The notes: a model not told the origin generated them from the letters alone. Counted from the stretch's first letter, positions 19,647-29,145 are shown. The stretch is DNA of 64,000 nucleotides from Rhodopseudomonas sp. (GCF_013377015.1 NZ_JACABA010000002.1:1207691-1271690), one strand, 5' to 3'. Made by a program: numbers and translations.

Positions 19647-20357
19647 GTGGCTGATCGGGAGATGGGGATGGCGTATGCGCTCGATATCTGCGCTCCAGTC
19701 GATGTAGTGCCCACCGTGATGGCAGAGTCGGAAGCTGTTTCACCAAGCTTGGCCGCCGGGATGGCGGGCGAAGAAGTCGTGCGGTTGCTGCTACCGGATG
19801 AGGACGAAGAGCTTCTCAAGCGGCTTGCTGACAACGATGAAGCTGCGTTTCGGCAACTCGTGGAACGCCACATCGATCGCGCATTCGGAATTGCTCTTCG
19901 CATCGTCAGAAGTCGAGCGGATGCGGAGGATGTTGTCCAGGATGCGATGCTAAAAGTCTGGAGTCATCGCGGGCAATGGCAGCACGGACGCGCGAAGTTC
20001 TCGACATGGCTCTACCGGGTCGTCACCAACCGCTGCATCGATCTGTACCGGCAGCCGCGCACCGACAATGTCGACGCTGTTCCGGAACCCGTGGACACCC
20101 AGCCGGACGTCGTTAGCGCGATGCAGCGCGAAGAGGTCACGCAGATGCTGGAGAATGCAATGCAGCGGCTGCCTGATCAGCAGCGGGTTGCGGTTATTCT
20201 CTCGTATCATGAGAATATGAGCAACGGCGAAATCGCAGAGGTGATGGATACGACTATCGCGGCGGTTGAGTCGCTTCTCAAGCGCGGCCGTCAGCAACTT
20301 CGGGAATTGCTCCGACGTCACGAGCGGGACATCCGGCATTTGTTTACCGATTGCTAA
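19647..20357 (+). CDS. ECF-family RNA polymerase sigma factor
   Basis: A sigma70-family protein of 236 residues with an atypical N-terminal extension of about 55 residues. Region 2 follows (AFRQLVERHIDRAFGIALRI, DAEDVVQDAMLKVWSH, FSTWLYRVVTNRCIDLYR), then region 4 (MQRLPDQQRVAVILSYHENM, SNGEIAEVMDTTIAAVESLL). The start is uncertain: GTG 19647, ATG 19662 and ATG 19668 are in frame. It is 139 bases upstream of the flagellin gene on the same strand, so it probably drives its own locus, the flagellar cassette, or both. No anti-sigma gene is adjacent, but a candidate lies at 23741. Confidence 0.85.
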   Translation: MADREMGMAYALDICAPVDVVPTVMAESEAVSPSLAAGMAGEEVVRLLLPDEDEELLKRLADNDEAAFRQLVERHIDRAFGIALRIVRSRADAEDVVQDAMLKVWSHRGQWQHGRAKFSTWLYRVVTNRCIDLYRQPRTDNVDAVPEPVDTQPDVVSAMQREEVTQMLENAMQRLPDQQRVAVILSYHENMSNGEIAEVMDTTIAAVESLLKRGRQQLRELLRRHERDIRHLFTDC

Positions 20358-20496
20358 CCATAATTTCCCGACCGCGCACAAAGCCCGCCTGAATTCCGAG
20401 TGCTCGCACGTTCTAGATGCGGACGGGGGCTGACCTACGTCCGGGATTCAATCCGTTGATGCGGCAATATCGCCGGTCATATCGAGGATCAAATAC

Positions 20497-21324
20497 ATGC
20501 CCGTCATTTCCACCAATACCGCGGCGAACTCGGCCGTGCGTTACCTCAATATCAACTCGGCGCAGGAGTCGAGTTCGCTGGCCAAATTGTCGAGCGGTTC
20601 GAAAATCAACCAGGCGTCTGACGATGCCGCTGGTCTCGCGATCTCGACGCGTATTTCATCGGACGTCACGGCGCTGCAGCAGGCGGCGACCAATGCTTCG
20701 CAGGCGACATCGATCCTGCAGACCGCAGACGGCGGCGCCTCGAACATCAGCGACATTCTTTCGCGGATGAAGTCGCTGGCATCGGAGTCGTCCTCAGGTA
20801 CCGTGACTGATAGCAGCCGCGCCTATCTGCAATCCGAGTTCTCGCAGCTCAGCAACGAAATCGACAGCATTGCGAAGGGCACTCGCTACAGTGGGCAGTC
20901 TCTCCTCGACGGCACCAGCCCATTCGCCGGCACCGGCTCATCGATTCTGGTCGGATCGAGTTCGACAGATACGATTACCGTCACCCTCTCCGATCTGACA
21001 TCGGCGACGCTCGGCACCACTGCACTGGATATCAGCACGCAGGCGGGGGCAACCTCGGCGCTTACGACGCTCGACACCGCGATCGACAAGGTCTCATCGG
21101 CACGTGCGTCGATCGGTGCCCAGGAGTCGAGATTCAATTTCAGCGCCAGTTCGATCTCGACTCAGTCGGAGAACCTGAAGTCGGCCAACTCAGCCATTAC
21201 GGACGTGGACATCGCCGCGGAACAGTCGAAGTTGTCTTCGGCCAAAGTCAAGACCCAGGCAGCGGTTTCCGCGGAAGCCGCCGCGAACGAGCTGCCGCAA
21301 TATCTTCTGAAGTTGCTCGGTTAA
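20497..21324 (+). CDS. fliC: flagellin
   Basis: A short flagellin (275 aa) with conserved D0/D1 ends: N-terminal NTAANSAVRYLNINSAQESS, SSGSKINQASDDAAGLAIST, and C-terminal LKSANSAITDVDIAAEQSKL ending in QYLLKLLG. The variable middle is very short and Ser/Thr-rich. The small size suggests a lateral or secondary-type filament subunit. It follows the ECF sigma gene and precedes fliD, separated from it by a strong hairpin. Confidence 0.93.
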   Translation: MPVISTNTAANSAVRYLNINSAQESSSLAKLSSGSKINQASDDAAGLAISTRISSDVTALQQAATNASQATSILQTADGGASNISDILSRMKSLASESSSGTVTDSSRAYLQSEFSQLSNEIDSIAKGTRYSGQSLLDGTSPFAGTGSSILVGSSSTDTITVTLSDLTSATLGTTALDISTQAGATSALTTLDTAIDKVSSARASIGAQESRFNFSASSISTQSENLKSANSAITDVDIAAEQSKLSSAKVKTQAAVSAEAAANELPQYLLKLLG

Positions 21325-21340
21325 CGCCAACGCCAACCGG

Positions 21341-21363
21341 GGGCCGGCGTCGAGCGCCGGCCC
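21341..21363 (+). terminator. strong hairpin between flagellin and fliD
   Basis: GGGCCGGCG and CGCCGGCCC form a perfect 9-bp stem with a 5-base loop, 16 bases after the flagellin stop. The following sequence is only weakly T-rich (GTGGTTTCC), so it may act as a partial terminator or mRNA-stabilising structure that lets flagellin mRNA exceed fliD mRNA. Confidence 0.55.
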
Positions 21364-21391
21364 GTGGTTTCCGTGAACCGGAGGTTTTGCC

Positions 21392-23086
21392 ATGTCGTCG
21401 GTAAGCAGCACGACTTCCTCATCCAGCACGAGCTCCACAAATTCAACCACGACGTCGGGGACCAAAACGACCTCCAGCGTCGATTGGACGGCGTTGATCA
21501 AGGCGCAGGTCGACGCCAAAGAGGCCCGGGCGACGACGATCCAGACCAAGATCACCAGCAACCAGGCCAAGATCTCGGCGTACCAGAGCCTGCAGTCGTC
21601 GCTGAGCACCCTCGCTACCGCGGCGAGTTCGCTGAGCAATTCCATCCAGAATTCGCTGTCTTCCAGCGTGTTCGCGACCAGATCGGCGACGATCTCCTCG
21701 ACCGGCGACGTCAGCGCGAGTTCGGCGCTGTCGATGTCGGTCGCCAACGGCGCCGCGACGGGCGATCACACACTGCAAATCGAGCAGATCGCGACCGCAC
21801 AAAAGGTCATCGGGTCGTCGGTGTCGGATCAGACCGCGAGCCTGGGTTATACCGGGATCTTTTCGATCGGTTTGGCCGGCGGGTCCAGCGCGAACATCTC
21901 GATCAGCAGCGGTATGACGCTTCAGGACGTGGCCGATGCGATCAACAACCAGACCTCGACGACCAATGTGCAGGCGTCGATCATCCAGGTGTCGAGCAAC
22001 AAATTCGAAATGGTGCTGTCGGGGACAAAGGACGCGGCCGACATCCAGACCAGCAGCGTCTCCGGCGACGACGTTCTGAACAAGCTCGGCATCACCGACA
22101 GTTCCGGAGCATTCACCGACGTGTTGCAGACTTCGCAGGCGGCCAAACTCAAGCTGGACGGAGTTGAGCTGACGCGCGATACCAACGACATTACCGACGT
22201 GCTGAGCGGCGTAACCTTCAATCTTCTGCAGAGCACGACAACCGGAACCAGTCTGAACATCAGCATCGGCACCGACACCAGTCAGATTCAGACGGGGCTG
22301 CAGACGTTCGTGACCGACTACAATTCTCTCCGTGACTCCGTCACCGCCCAGCAGCAGACCAATTCGGACGGCACAGCATCATCCAGTTCGGTGTTGTTTG
22401 GCGACGCGACCATGCGTGATATCATGACGCGGGCCGAACAGGCGCTGAACATCTCGGTGGGGGGGATGTCGCTCAGCAGCCTTGGGCTGTCCTTCAACAC
22501 CAAGAACGAACTCGAACTCGACACCAGCAAGCTGTCGACGACGCTGTCGAGCAATCTCGACGGGGCGATATCGCTGCTGGCCGCCAAGACCACGACATCG
22601 TCGAGCGATCTCTCGGTGGTCAATACCGGAAGCTCCGCCCCGGCTTCCTTCAACCTCGATCTATCCGTGGACAGTTCCGGCAATCTCACCTCGGCGGCCA
22701 TCGGGGGAGACAGTACGCTGTTCACGGTCAGCGGGCATATGATCGTCGGCAATTCGGGGACGGCCTATGCCGGCATGGCATTCACCTATTCCGGGTCGAC
22801 CTCCAAAACCATCACGATCACTTCGACCTCGGGTATCGCCGCGCAAATCTACAACATTGCAAAGACGGATTCCAACACCAGCAACGGCTCGCTCCAGAAG
22901 CTGATCGAGAATCTGACCACGCAGGACGACACAATGCAGACGCAGGCTGACGACATCATGTCGAGGGCGGCGGCCTATCAGACGGCATTGAAGAATCAGT
23001 ACGCGAAATACCAATCCGCAATTGAGTCCGCGAATTCGACTTTGGATTATCTCTCCGCCCTCCTGAACACCAGCTCGAGTAACTAG
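21392..23086 (+). CDS. fliD: flagellar filament cap protein FliD (HAP2)
   Basis: A 564-residue filament-capping protein. The start is Ser/Thr-rich, then VDWTALIKAQVDAKEARATT with the FliD N-terminal coiled coil (IQTKITSNQAKISAYQSLQS). Later segments include LQDVADAINNQ, LKLDGVELTRDTNDITDVLS and GVTFNL, and the C-terminal part ends with a coiled-coil stretch near YQTALKNQYAKYQSAIE. It would be exported through the flagellar apparatus and cap the filament. It is followed after 2 bases by fliS. Confidence 0.9.
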   Translation: MSSVSSTTSSSSTSSTNSTTTSGTKTTSSVDWTALIKAQVDAKEARATTIQTKITSNQAKISAYQSLQSSLSTLATAASSLSNSIQNSLSSSVFATRSATISSTGDVSASSALSMSVANGAATGDHTLQIEQIATAQKVIGSSVSDQTASLGYTGIFSIGLAGGSSANISISSGMTLQDVADAINNQTSTTNVQASIIQVSSNKFEMVLSGTKDAADIQTSSVSGDDVLNKLGITDSSGAFTDVLQTSQAAKLKLDGVELTRDTNDITDVLSGVTFNLLQSTTTGTSLNISIGTDTSQIQTGLQTFVTDYNSLRDSVTAQQQTNSDGTASSSSVLFGDATMRDIMTRAEQALNISVGGMSLSSLGLSFNTKNELELDTSKLSTTLSSNLDGAISLLAAKTTTSSSDLSVVNTGSSAPASFNLDLSVDSSGNLTSAAIGGDSTLFTVSGHMIVGNSGTAYAGMAFTYSGSTSKTITITSTSGIAAQIYNIAKTDSNTSNGSLQKLIENLTTQDDTMQTQADDIMSRAAAYQTALKNQYAKYQSAIESANSTLDYLSALLNTSSSN

Positions 23087-23088
23087 TC

Positions 23089-23493
23089 ATGCAGAATTCG
23101 ACAGCCTATCAGGCGACTCAGGCCTACCGCAGCGCCTCCGTTGCTGTGCCGCCGCTGAAAGCGCTGATCATGCTCTACGACGGCACCATCATGTTCCTTC
23201 AGAAGACAATCACCGCTTCCGAAGCCCGGCGGTTCGAGGAAAGCCATCAGCATATGATCCGCGCCACGGCGATCTTGCGGGGCCTCAGCCACGGCCTCAA
23301 CTTCGATCGCGGCGGCGCCATGGCCGAACAGTTGCACTTGACCTACCACGCATTGATCCTGGCATGCTTGCGGTCGTTTGGTCGTCCGGATGCGCCGGAA
23401 TGCTATCGTCGCATCATTGCAAGCCTCGCTGAACTGCGAGATGCGTGGAAATTCGTCGCGGTCGAGACCGCGAAGCCTGCCGGGGCCGCGTAG
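23089..23493 (+). CDS. fliS: flagellar export chaperone FliS
   Basis: A 134-residue all-helical protein that matches FliS: AYQATQAYRSASV at the start, then ALIMLYDGTIMFLQK and a later LTYHALILACLRSF helix. FliS binds the disordered C-terminus of flagellin in the cytoplasm and prevents early polymerisation. It starts 2 bases after the fliD stop. Confidence 0.88.
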   Translation: MQNSTAYQATQAYRSASVAVPPLKALIMLYDGTIMFLQKTITASEARRFEESHQHMIRATAILRGLSHGLNFDRGGAMAEQLHLTYHALILACLRSFGRPDAPECYRRIIASLAELRDAWKFVAVETAKPAGAA

Positions 23494-23740
23494 ATTCGGT
23501 GCGCCTTCAGGCAGCCCGTTTGACGGCGGTGACTGGATACCGCGATCTGTTGTTGCCAGATCCTGGGCAGATCAACCGGTAATCCGGGCAATTCGGGGTC
23601 GAAAACCCGTTTCCAACAGCTGTTTGCGGTTGAAAAAGGCAGGTCGCAGCCATGGCGGCAGGCTGTGATTGCCAAGTCGCCCCTGCCTCCCGTAAAAACA
23701 GGACAACATGGTCGGGTTGCGAAAACAGGTCTTGTCGCCA

Positions 23741-24118
23741 ATGAAAATTGCAGATTTTGCGGATCTGCTCGATCGGCTCGGGGAGGACATGTCCAGCTGG
23801 CCTGTGCCGCAGCAGCAGGCCGCGGCCGATCTCCTGCGGTCCTCAGCCGAAGCACGTTCAGCCCTCGCGGAGGCGAGGCTCCTGCGGCAAGCCTTGTCCG
23901 CTCCCCCGATTCGTGCGGAGGCCGGACTCACCGAACGGATCATGCAGGGAGTGCGTCAGGGTGGCGCCGAGCCCGTCGAAACGGAGCCGGACGCATCACA
24001 GCCAGAACCAACGAAGCCCGAGACGCCTCCCGCCGCACCCTCAAGCGACTCGGGCAGCGAGCAGGCCTCGGATGTCCTGAAAACCGCAGCAGAGTGTGTC
24101 CGGCAGTTTATTTTTTAG
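23741..24118 (+). CDS. small anti-sigma-like protein
   Basis: A 125-residue protein whose N-terminal half (KIADFADLLDRLGEDMSSWP then AAADLLRSSAEARSALAEAR) resembles the short Leu/Asp/Trp-rich proteins that accompany ECF sigma genes in Rhizobiales. The second half is a Pro/Glu/Ser-rich linker ending in a short hydrophobic helix (CVRQFIF). No membrane span is evident. ATG 23741 fits the homology start; ATG 23708, with AGGA 4 bases upstream, is an alternative. Its position inside the flagellar cassette led by an ECF sigma gene makes an anti-sigma role plausible but unproven. Confidence 0.5.
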   Translation: MKIADFADLLDRLGEDMSSWPVPQQQAAADLLRSSAEARSALAEARLLRQALSAPPIRAEAGLTERIMQGVRQGGAEPVETEPDASQPEPTKPETPPAAPSSDSGSEQASDVLKTAAECVRQFIF

Positions 24119-24637
24119 CAACCGGTTGACACCTTCGTCGGCCTCGATCGATTGCGACGCAAAGATTGCGTCGTTGCGACCCGGAAAATTTTGACCACTG
24201 CGAGTAACATCTTCGTCGGGTTCATTCGGCGAGATCCTCGACGATCTGCTCTCCATCATTGTCGTCCATGTTCGCCGAACGGCATATCCGAGAGCCTTTG
24301 GTCAGGCGCGTCCAGAAAATCCAGGCGGTTTTCAAATCACATCCGTTGCACACGTCGCCAACGTGATCGCGTCACCGGCGGTCGACGCAGAACTGCGCGA
24401 TCCAGACTAGGCAATTCCTGACCAGCACGCGGCGCACATCTGCCGACCGCGCGGCCTGAAGCCCCGTCAATCGAACCCGGCGCGTTGCGCAAAATTGCAG
24501 ATGACCGCCGACATCGGTGCGCGAAAACCCTGCCTGATTTCGGAGCGGCGTCCGTTTCAACAAGGAGCGGAATTAAGCGATCCCCGGAGCCGCCTGCCAA
24601 ATTTCGTACTGCGCCCGGAAGCGAATTGGAGCCTGCC
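24119..24637. other. intergenic region before flgD
   Basis: About 520 bases with no supported gene. An open frame in register with flgD extends upstream to 24485 but lacks a ribosome-binding site and looks non-coding. The region probably holds the promoter for flgD-flgL; no consensus was recognised. Confidence 0.4.
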
Positions 24638-25300
24638 ATGAGTGTCTCTGCAACGACTGCAACCACTGCAACAGCAACCACGGCGTCCTCGTCATCGTCT
24701 TCAACGTCGAGCCTAACGTCACAGGATTTCTTGAAACTACTCGTCAGTGAATTGCAAAACCAGAATCCGCTCGATCCCACCAAGACCACTGACTTCGTCA
24801 ACCAGCTCACATCGTATTCGAATTACGAACAAACCTCCACGCTCAACACCAATCTGAATTCGTTGGCAACGTCCTTCAACAGTCTTCTGACGCTGAGTTC
24901 CACCAACTATATCGGTCACGCGGTCGAGGCTAAGGGCGATACCACAACGCTCAGCAACGGACAGGCGACGTTCGGCTATTCACTAAAGTCCGCAGCCGAA
25001 AGCGTCACGCTCACCGTCAAGGATTCCTCCGGTAGCACCGTTTGGTCCGGCAGCGGATCGACATCGTCCGGAAAAAACAGTTTCACGTGGGATGGAAAAG
25101 ATTCGAACGGCACGCAGCTCAGCGACGGCGGCGACTACACGCTCTCGGTCGCCGCAACAGATTCGAGCGGCAACTCCGTCTACGACTACACCACGGTCTC
25201 GGGCAAGGTCACCGGCGTCGACAGCTCGAGCGGGACGACGGAGCTGACGATCGGAAGCCGTTCTGTGAAGACCAGCGACATCATCGCAGTCACCTCCTAA
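24638..25300 (+). CDS. flgD: flagellar hook assembly scaffold FlgD
   Basis: A 220-residue hook-capping protein with the FlgD core LTSQDFLKLLVSELQNQNPL followed by TDFVNQLTSYSNYEQ. A Fn3/tudor-like C-terminal region contains SGKNSFTWDGKDSNGTQLSD and GDYTLSVAATD. The ATG at 24638 is supported by GGAG at 24628-24631 and by the family start. It caps the growing hook; flgE follows 19 bases later. Confidence 0.9.
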   Translation: MSVSATTATTATATTASSSSSSTSSLTSQDFLKLLVSELQNQNPLDPTKTTDFVNQLTSYSNYEQTSTLNTNLNSLATSFNSLLTLSSTNYIGHAVEAKGDTTTLSNGQATFGYSLKSAAESVTLTVKDSSGSTVWSGSGSTSSGKNSFTWDGKDSNGTQLSDGGDYTLSVAATDSSGNSVYDYTTVSGKVTGVDSSSGTTELTIGSRSVKTSDIIAVTS

Positions 25301-25319
25301 AAACATTCGGAGTTACATT

Positions 25320-26585
25320 ATGAGTCTGTCAGGTGCGCTATCTTCCGCGATTTCGGCATTGAACGCGCAAAGCCAATCGCTTTCAATGATCAGCGACAAC
25401 ATCGCGAACTCCCAGACCAAGGGCTACAAGACCACGACGGCGAATTTCGAGGATCTTGTGACGAATACGTCGAGCTCCGCCTCCTATGCGTCGGGCGGTG
25501 TCGCGACGAGATCGCGATCGAATATCTCGGAGCAGGGGCTTCTGTCATCGACAACGAGCGCTACCGATGTCGCTATCCAGGGTAACGGATTTTTTGCCGT
25601 CAGCACTTCGAAGTCGGGAGGAGCCACGCTCTATACCCGGAATGGCGCCTTTACGACCGACGACAGCGGCTATCTCGTCAACAATGGGAACTATCTGCAG
25701 GGGTGGCGCACCGATGCGTCCGGCAAGGTGATCGGAAGCGAGAGCAGCGATAGCCTGGTGTCGATCAATACAAGGGTAGCCGAGACGAGCGGGAGCGCGA
25801 CGACCAAGACGACTGTAGCGGCAAATTTGCCAGCGGACGCCGCAGTGGGGGACACGTTCAACAGCTCGATGTCCGCTTACGACTCGTTGGGAACCGCAAA
25901 TACCGTTCAGGTGACCTGGACGAAGACTGCCGGCAACACCTGGTCGGCCAGCTTCGGAAATGCCACGCTATCCTCGGATTCGACAAAGACCACGGGAACC
26001 ACGAGCGGTTCGGTTTCGATTGTGTTCAATAGCGACGGGTCTCTGGCCAGCACGACCCCGAGTCCGGCGACGATCAGCATCAGCGGATGGACCGACGGCG
26101 CGGCCAACAGCTCCATCGCGCTGAATCTCGGCACGGTCGGCAAGACCGACGGTCTGACCCAATATTCATCCGGCAAGAGCTCCCCGAGCATCGATACCAC
26201 CAGTATCACGTCCGATGGCCTCGCCTACGGCAAGCTCAGCAGCGTCAAGGTCGGCGACGACGGCACTGTCAACGCGACTTATTCAAACGGTCAGACGATT
26301 GCGATCTACAAGATTGCGGTTGCGACGTTCACCGCTCCGGATCAGATGCAAGCCGGAACCGGCGGCGTGTACTCAGCCACAGTCAATTCTGGCGGGGCGG
26401 TCCTTCAAGAATCAGGCAGCAACGGCGCCGGAACGATCCACGGCAGCGAGCTGGAGGCGAGCACAACGGACACCAATACCGAATTCAGCAACATGATCTC
26501 AGCGCAACAGGCCTATTCGGCCGCGTCGCAGGTCCTCACGACCGCGAACAAGATGTTCGACACGCTGCTTTCGGCGGTACGGTAG
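25320..26585 (+). CDS. flgE: flagellar hook protein FlgE
   Basis: A 421-residue hook subunit: N-terminal SLSGALSSAISALNAQSQSL and MISDNIANSQTKGYK (flagellar rod/hook signature), VAIQGNGFFAV, and C-terminal NMISAQQAYSAASQVLTTAN then KMFDTLLSAVR. Its central region is Ser/Thr-rich like its neighbours. It is exported by the flagellar secretion system and polymerises into the hook. The next small gene begins 2 bases after the stop. Confidence 0.93.
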   Translation: MSLSGALSSAISALNAQSQSLSMISDNIANSQTKGYKTTTANFEDLVTNTSSSASYASGGVATRSRSNISEQGLLSSTTSATDVAIQGNGFFAVSTSKSGGATLYTRNGAFTTDDSGYLVNNGNYLQGWRTDASGKVIGSESSDSLVSINTRVAETSGSATTKTTVAANLPADAAVGDTFNSSMSAYDSLGTANTVQVTWTKTAGNTWSASFGNATLSSDSTKTTGTTSGSVSIVFNSDGSLASTTPSPATISISGWTDGAANSSIALNLGTVGKTDGLTQYSSGKSSPSIDTTSITSDGLAYGKLSSVKVGDDGTVNATYSNGQTIAIYKIAVATFTAPDQMQAGTGGVYSATVNSGGAVLQESGSNGAGTIHGSELEASTTDTNTEFSNMISAQQAYSAASQVLTTANKMFDTLLSAVR

Positions 26586-26587
26586 AC

Positions 26588-26872
26588 ATGAAGCAGCCCA
26601 ATCTCGAAAGCGACGAACAATTGCTGCTCAGGCTGCGTCGCCTGGAGATGGACGTCACGGCCGCCGCGTCTTCCGGCGACCGGAGGATCTTGCTGACGCT
26701 GCAGAGCGACTTGCTGTCGCTTCTGACGGTGCTGAAGCGAAGGTCTGACCGGGTAGCGGCCGAAATTAATGAGGCGAACGCGCAGTTCGATGCTGCCACG
26801 GCCTATGCGCGTTGCGCGACCCTAGGTCGTGGAATGTCCAAGGCGCAAACGATGATCAAGTCGAAGGAGTAA
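26588..26872 (+). CDS. small helical protein of the flagellar cassette, unknown
   Basis: A 94-residue, highly charged, predicted all-helical protein (EQLLLRLRRLEMDVTAAASS, LLSLLTVLKRRSDRVAAEIN) with one cysteine. It lies between flgE and the flgN-like gene; its stop overlaps the first ATG of that gene. Size and position suggest a chaperone or regulator of flagellar export, but no family is recognised. Confidence 0.65.
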   Translation: MKQPNLESDEQLLLRLRRLEMDVTAAASSGDRRILLTLQSDLLSLLTVLKRRSDRVAAEINEANAQFDAATAYARCATLGRGMSKAQTMIKSKE

Positions 26873-27336
26873 TGGAGATGATGTACCAAACGCCGTCGCG
26901 ACAGGAAGTCCCGGTTAGCCCCGGGGACAGCATCGAAGATCTGTTGAAGCTGATCGACGCGCTGATAGCGGTCGTGAGCGAGGAAAACGCTGCCCTTGCG
27001 AAAGGACTCCCGGCATCGCAATCGCGCCATACGCAGATGAAGATCCAGCTGGGCGATCAGTTCGAAAAATGGGTGATCGACGTTTCGATGCGCAAGGTCT
27101 TGCTGTGTTCGCCCAACAGGGCCCTGCAGGAGAGGGTTCTGCAACGGATCGGGTCGCTGAGCGTCGCAATGGACGAGAACGTGATCCGGCTACGAGCGGC
27201 AATCGCGGCAAGCCAGCGTAGGATCGATGCGGTCATGGCTGCACTCCGTGAACAGATGTCAGAATCCTCGCCGTACAATGCCACAGGACGCATCAACGCT
27301 CACTCGGCTTGCTATGGAATAAAGATACAAATCTGA
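26872..27336 (+). CDS. FlgN-like flagellar export chaperone
   Basis: A helical protein of about 154 residues placed directly before flgK, the usual place of flgN. LLKLIDALIAVVSEENAALA resembles the first FlgN helix, which binds FlgK and FlgL in the cytoplasm; QMKIQLGDQFEKW is the following helix. In-frame ATGs at 26872, 26878 and 26881 are possible; AAGGAG at 26864-26869 best suits 26878. The assignment rests on weak helix similarity and context. Confidence 0.6.
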   Translation: MEMMYQTPSRQEVPVSPGDSIEDLLKLIDALIAVVSEENAALAKGLPASQSRHTQMKIQLGDQFEKWVIDVSMRKVLLCSPNRALQERVLQRIGSLSVAMDENVIRLRAAIAASQRRIDAVMAALREQMSESSPYNATGRINAHSACYGIKIQI

Positions 27337-27360
27337 ATTCACGCACCCGGAGTAGTTAGC

Positions 27361-29130
27361 GTGTCCCTCGATATTGCCAGCAGGATTGCCGTCAGCAGCT
27401 TGATGACGACGCAGGTGCAGATGAGTGTCGCTTCGGCGAACATCTCCAACGCCGATACCAATGGCTATACCGAAAAGGCCGCTAACCAGGAGTCCGTTGT
27501 CAGCGTCGGAACCGGGGCCGGGACTACGATCAGCGGGATCACCAGCAACGTCGACAAGCTGCTCCTGAAATCGCTCTCCGCGGCGAACTCTGACCTCGGC
27601 GCCGCCGAGACCCGCAATAGCTATCTTGATCAACTCCAGAACCTCTATGGCAGCAGTGGGTCGTCGAGCAGTTCCGGAACTTCCATCGCCAACACCATTG
27701 CCTCGCTAGAGGCCGCGATATCGTCGCTGTCCAGCACGACCAACAGCGCGTCGCTGCAGTCCAACGTTGTCAGCACGCTGGACAGCGTAGCCTCCCAGTT
27801 GCGTGAGACGTCGAGCGAAATTCAGAATCTGCGCGGAAACGCCGACAAGGACATCGCGTCCTCGGTCGACGACGTCAACCAACAGCTGAAGTCGATCTCC
27901 GATCTCAATGCGGAGATCAAGCAGACCAAGGCGGCCGGTCAATCGACCGCCGACCTCGAAGACAAGCGGAACACCGCCATGCTGGATGTGGCGTCGAAGA
28001 TGAATGTGAGCTATTTCGTTTCCTCCAGCGGCGATATGCAGGTCTACACCACGTCCGGGCAGGTGCTCGTCGACAGCTCCGCCCATAAATTGAGCTATAC
28101 GGCGGCTTCCTCGGTGACGGCGAGCACGACCTACAGCGCGACGTCGTCCAGCGGCCTGAGCGGCATCACGGTCAATGGCGTCGACGTCACATCGCAGATC
28201 ACGTCGGGAAAAATCGGCGGCCTGATCAACTTGCGCGACACGGTTTTGACGGGTGCGCAAGCCCAGCTCGACCAGTTGGCAAATCAGCTTTCGGACAGCT
28301 TGAATACCGTCCACAATCAGGGCACTTCGATTCCGCCGCCGTCCACGCTGACCGGCACGGCGACCGTGAGTTCGTCGACGGCGCTCTCCGCTTCGGGGAC
28401 GGTTCGGATCGCCATGGCGGACCAGAAGGGAAACCTCGTCTCCTATCAGGATCTCGATTTGTCGACCTATTCGACGGTCGGCGACCTGGTTTCCGGCATC
28501 AACGGCATTTCCGGGTTGAGCGCCTCGATCGATTCGAACGGGCACGTCGTGATCGCCAGCACCAGCAGCAGCAACGGCGTCGCGATCAACGAAATGTCGA
28601 GCAAGGTCGGCTCGAGCGGCGCGGGCCTTTCCGATGCGCTCGGTCTCAACGATCTCGTGACCGGTACCGGAGCATCGAATTTCGCGGTGCGTAGCGATAT
28701 TCTCTCCAATTCGGGCCGACTGGCCGTGTCGACCCTGGATTCGTCGACGTCCCTGACGACCGGCCGTAGCGTGCTGAGCTCCGGCTCGACCAAGGTCGTC
28801 GATAATCTCTATTCCTCGCTGACGGCATCGAACAGTTACGGCGCGGCCGGCGGACTTGGCGCGACCAGCGGGTCGGTTTCCGACTACGCGTCCGCCATCG
28901 TATCGAGCGCGGCGTCGAAAGCGTCGGAAGCGAAAAGTACCTATACTTCAAAGGAGACTGCCCAATCGACATTCTCCAGTGCGATGTCGTCGCAGTCCGG
29001 CGTCAATCTGGACGAGGAGACCGCGCGTCTCAGCACCCTTCAGAATCAGTACAGTGCGGTATCGGAATTGATAAAGACGATCAATGCGATGTTCTCGTCG
29101 CTACTTGATGCCGTCAAGAGTTCCCACTAA
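27361..29130 (+). CDS. flgK: flagellar hook-filament junction protein FlgK (HAP1)
   Basis: A 589-residue protein starting at GTG. The N-terminus contains MTTQVQMSVASANISNADTN and GYTEK (hook/rod signature). The middle includes VNQQLKSISDLNAEIKQT and DLEDKRNTAMLDVASKMNV, typical of FlgK. The C-terminus contains SGVNLDEETARLSTLQNQYS and ELIKTINAMFSSLLDAVKSS, the latter close to the FlgE end as expected. Long Ser-rich tracts interrupt the family pattern. flgL follows 15 bases later. Confidence 0.9.
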   Translation: MSLDIASRIAVSSLMTTQVQMSVASANISNADTNGYTEKAANQESVVSVGTGAGTTISGITSNVDKLLLKSLSAANSDLGAAETRNSYLDQLQNLYGSSGSSSSSGTSIANTIASLEAAISSLSSTTNSASLQSNVVSTLDSVASQLRETSSEIQNLRGNADKDIASSVDDVNQQLKSISDLNAEIKQTKAAGQSTADLEDKRNTAMLDVASKMNVSYFVSSSGDMQVYTTSGQVLVDSSAHKLSYTAASSVTASTTYSATSSSGLSGITVNGVDVTSQITSGKIGGLINLRDTVLTGAQAQLDQLANQLSDSLNTVHNQGTSIPPPSTLTGTATVSSSTALSASGTVRIAMADQKGNLVSYQDLDLSTYSTVGDLVSGINGISGLSASIDSNGHVVIASTSSSNGVAINEMSSKVGSSGAGLSDALGLNDLVTGTGASNFAVRSDILSNSGRLAVSTLDSSTSLTTGRSVLSSGSTKVVDNLYSSLTASNSYGAAGGLGATSGSVSDYASAIVSSAASKASEAKSTYTSKETAQSTFSSAMSSQSGVNLDEETARLSTLQNQYSAVSELIKTINAMFSSLLDAVKSSH

Positions 29131-29145
29131 CCGGATCAATCAGCG

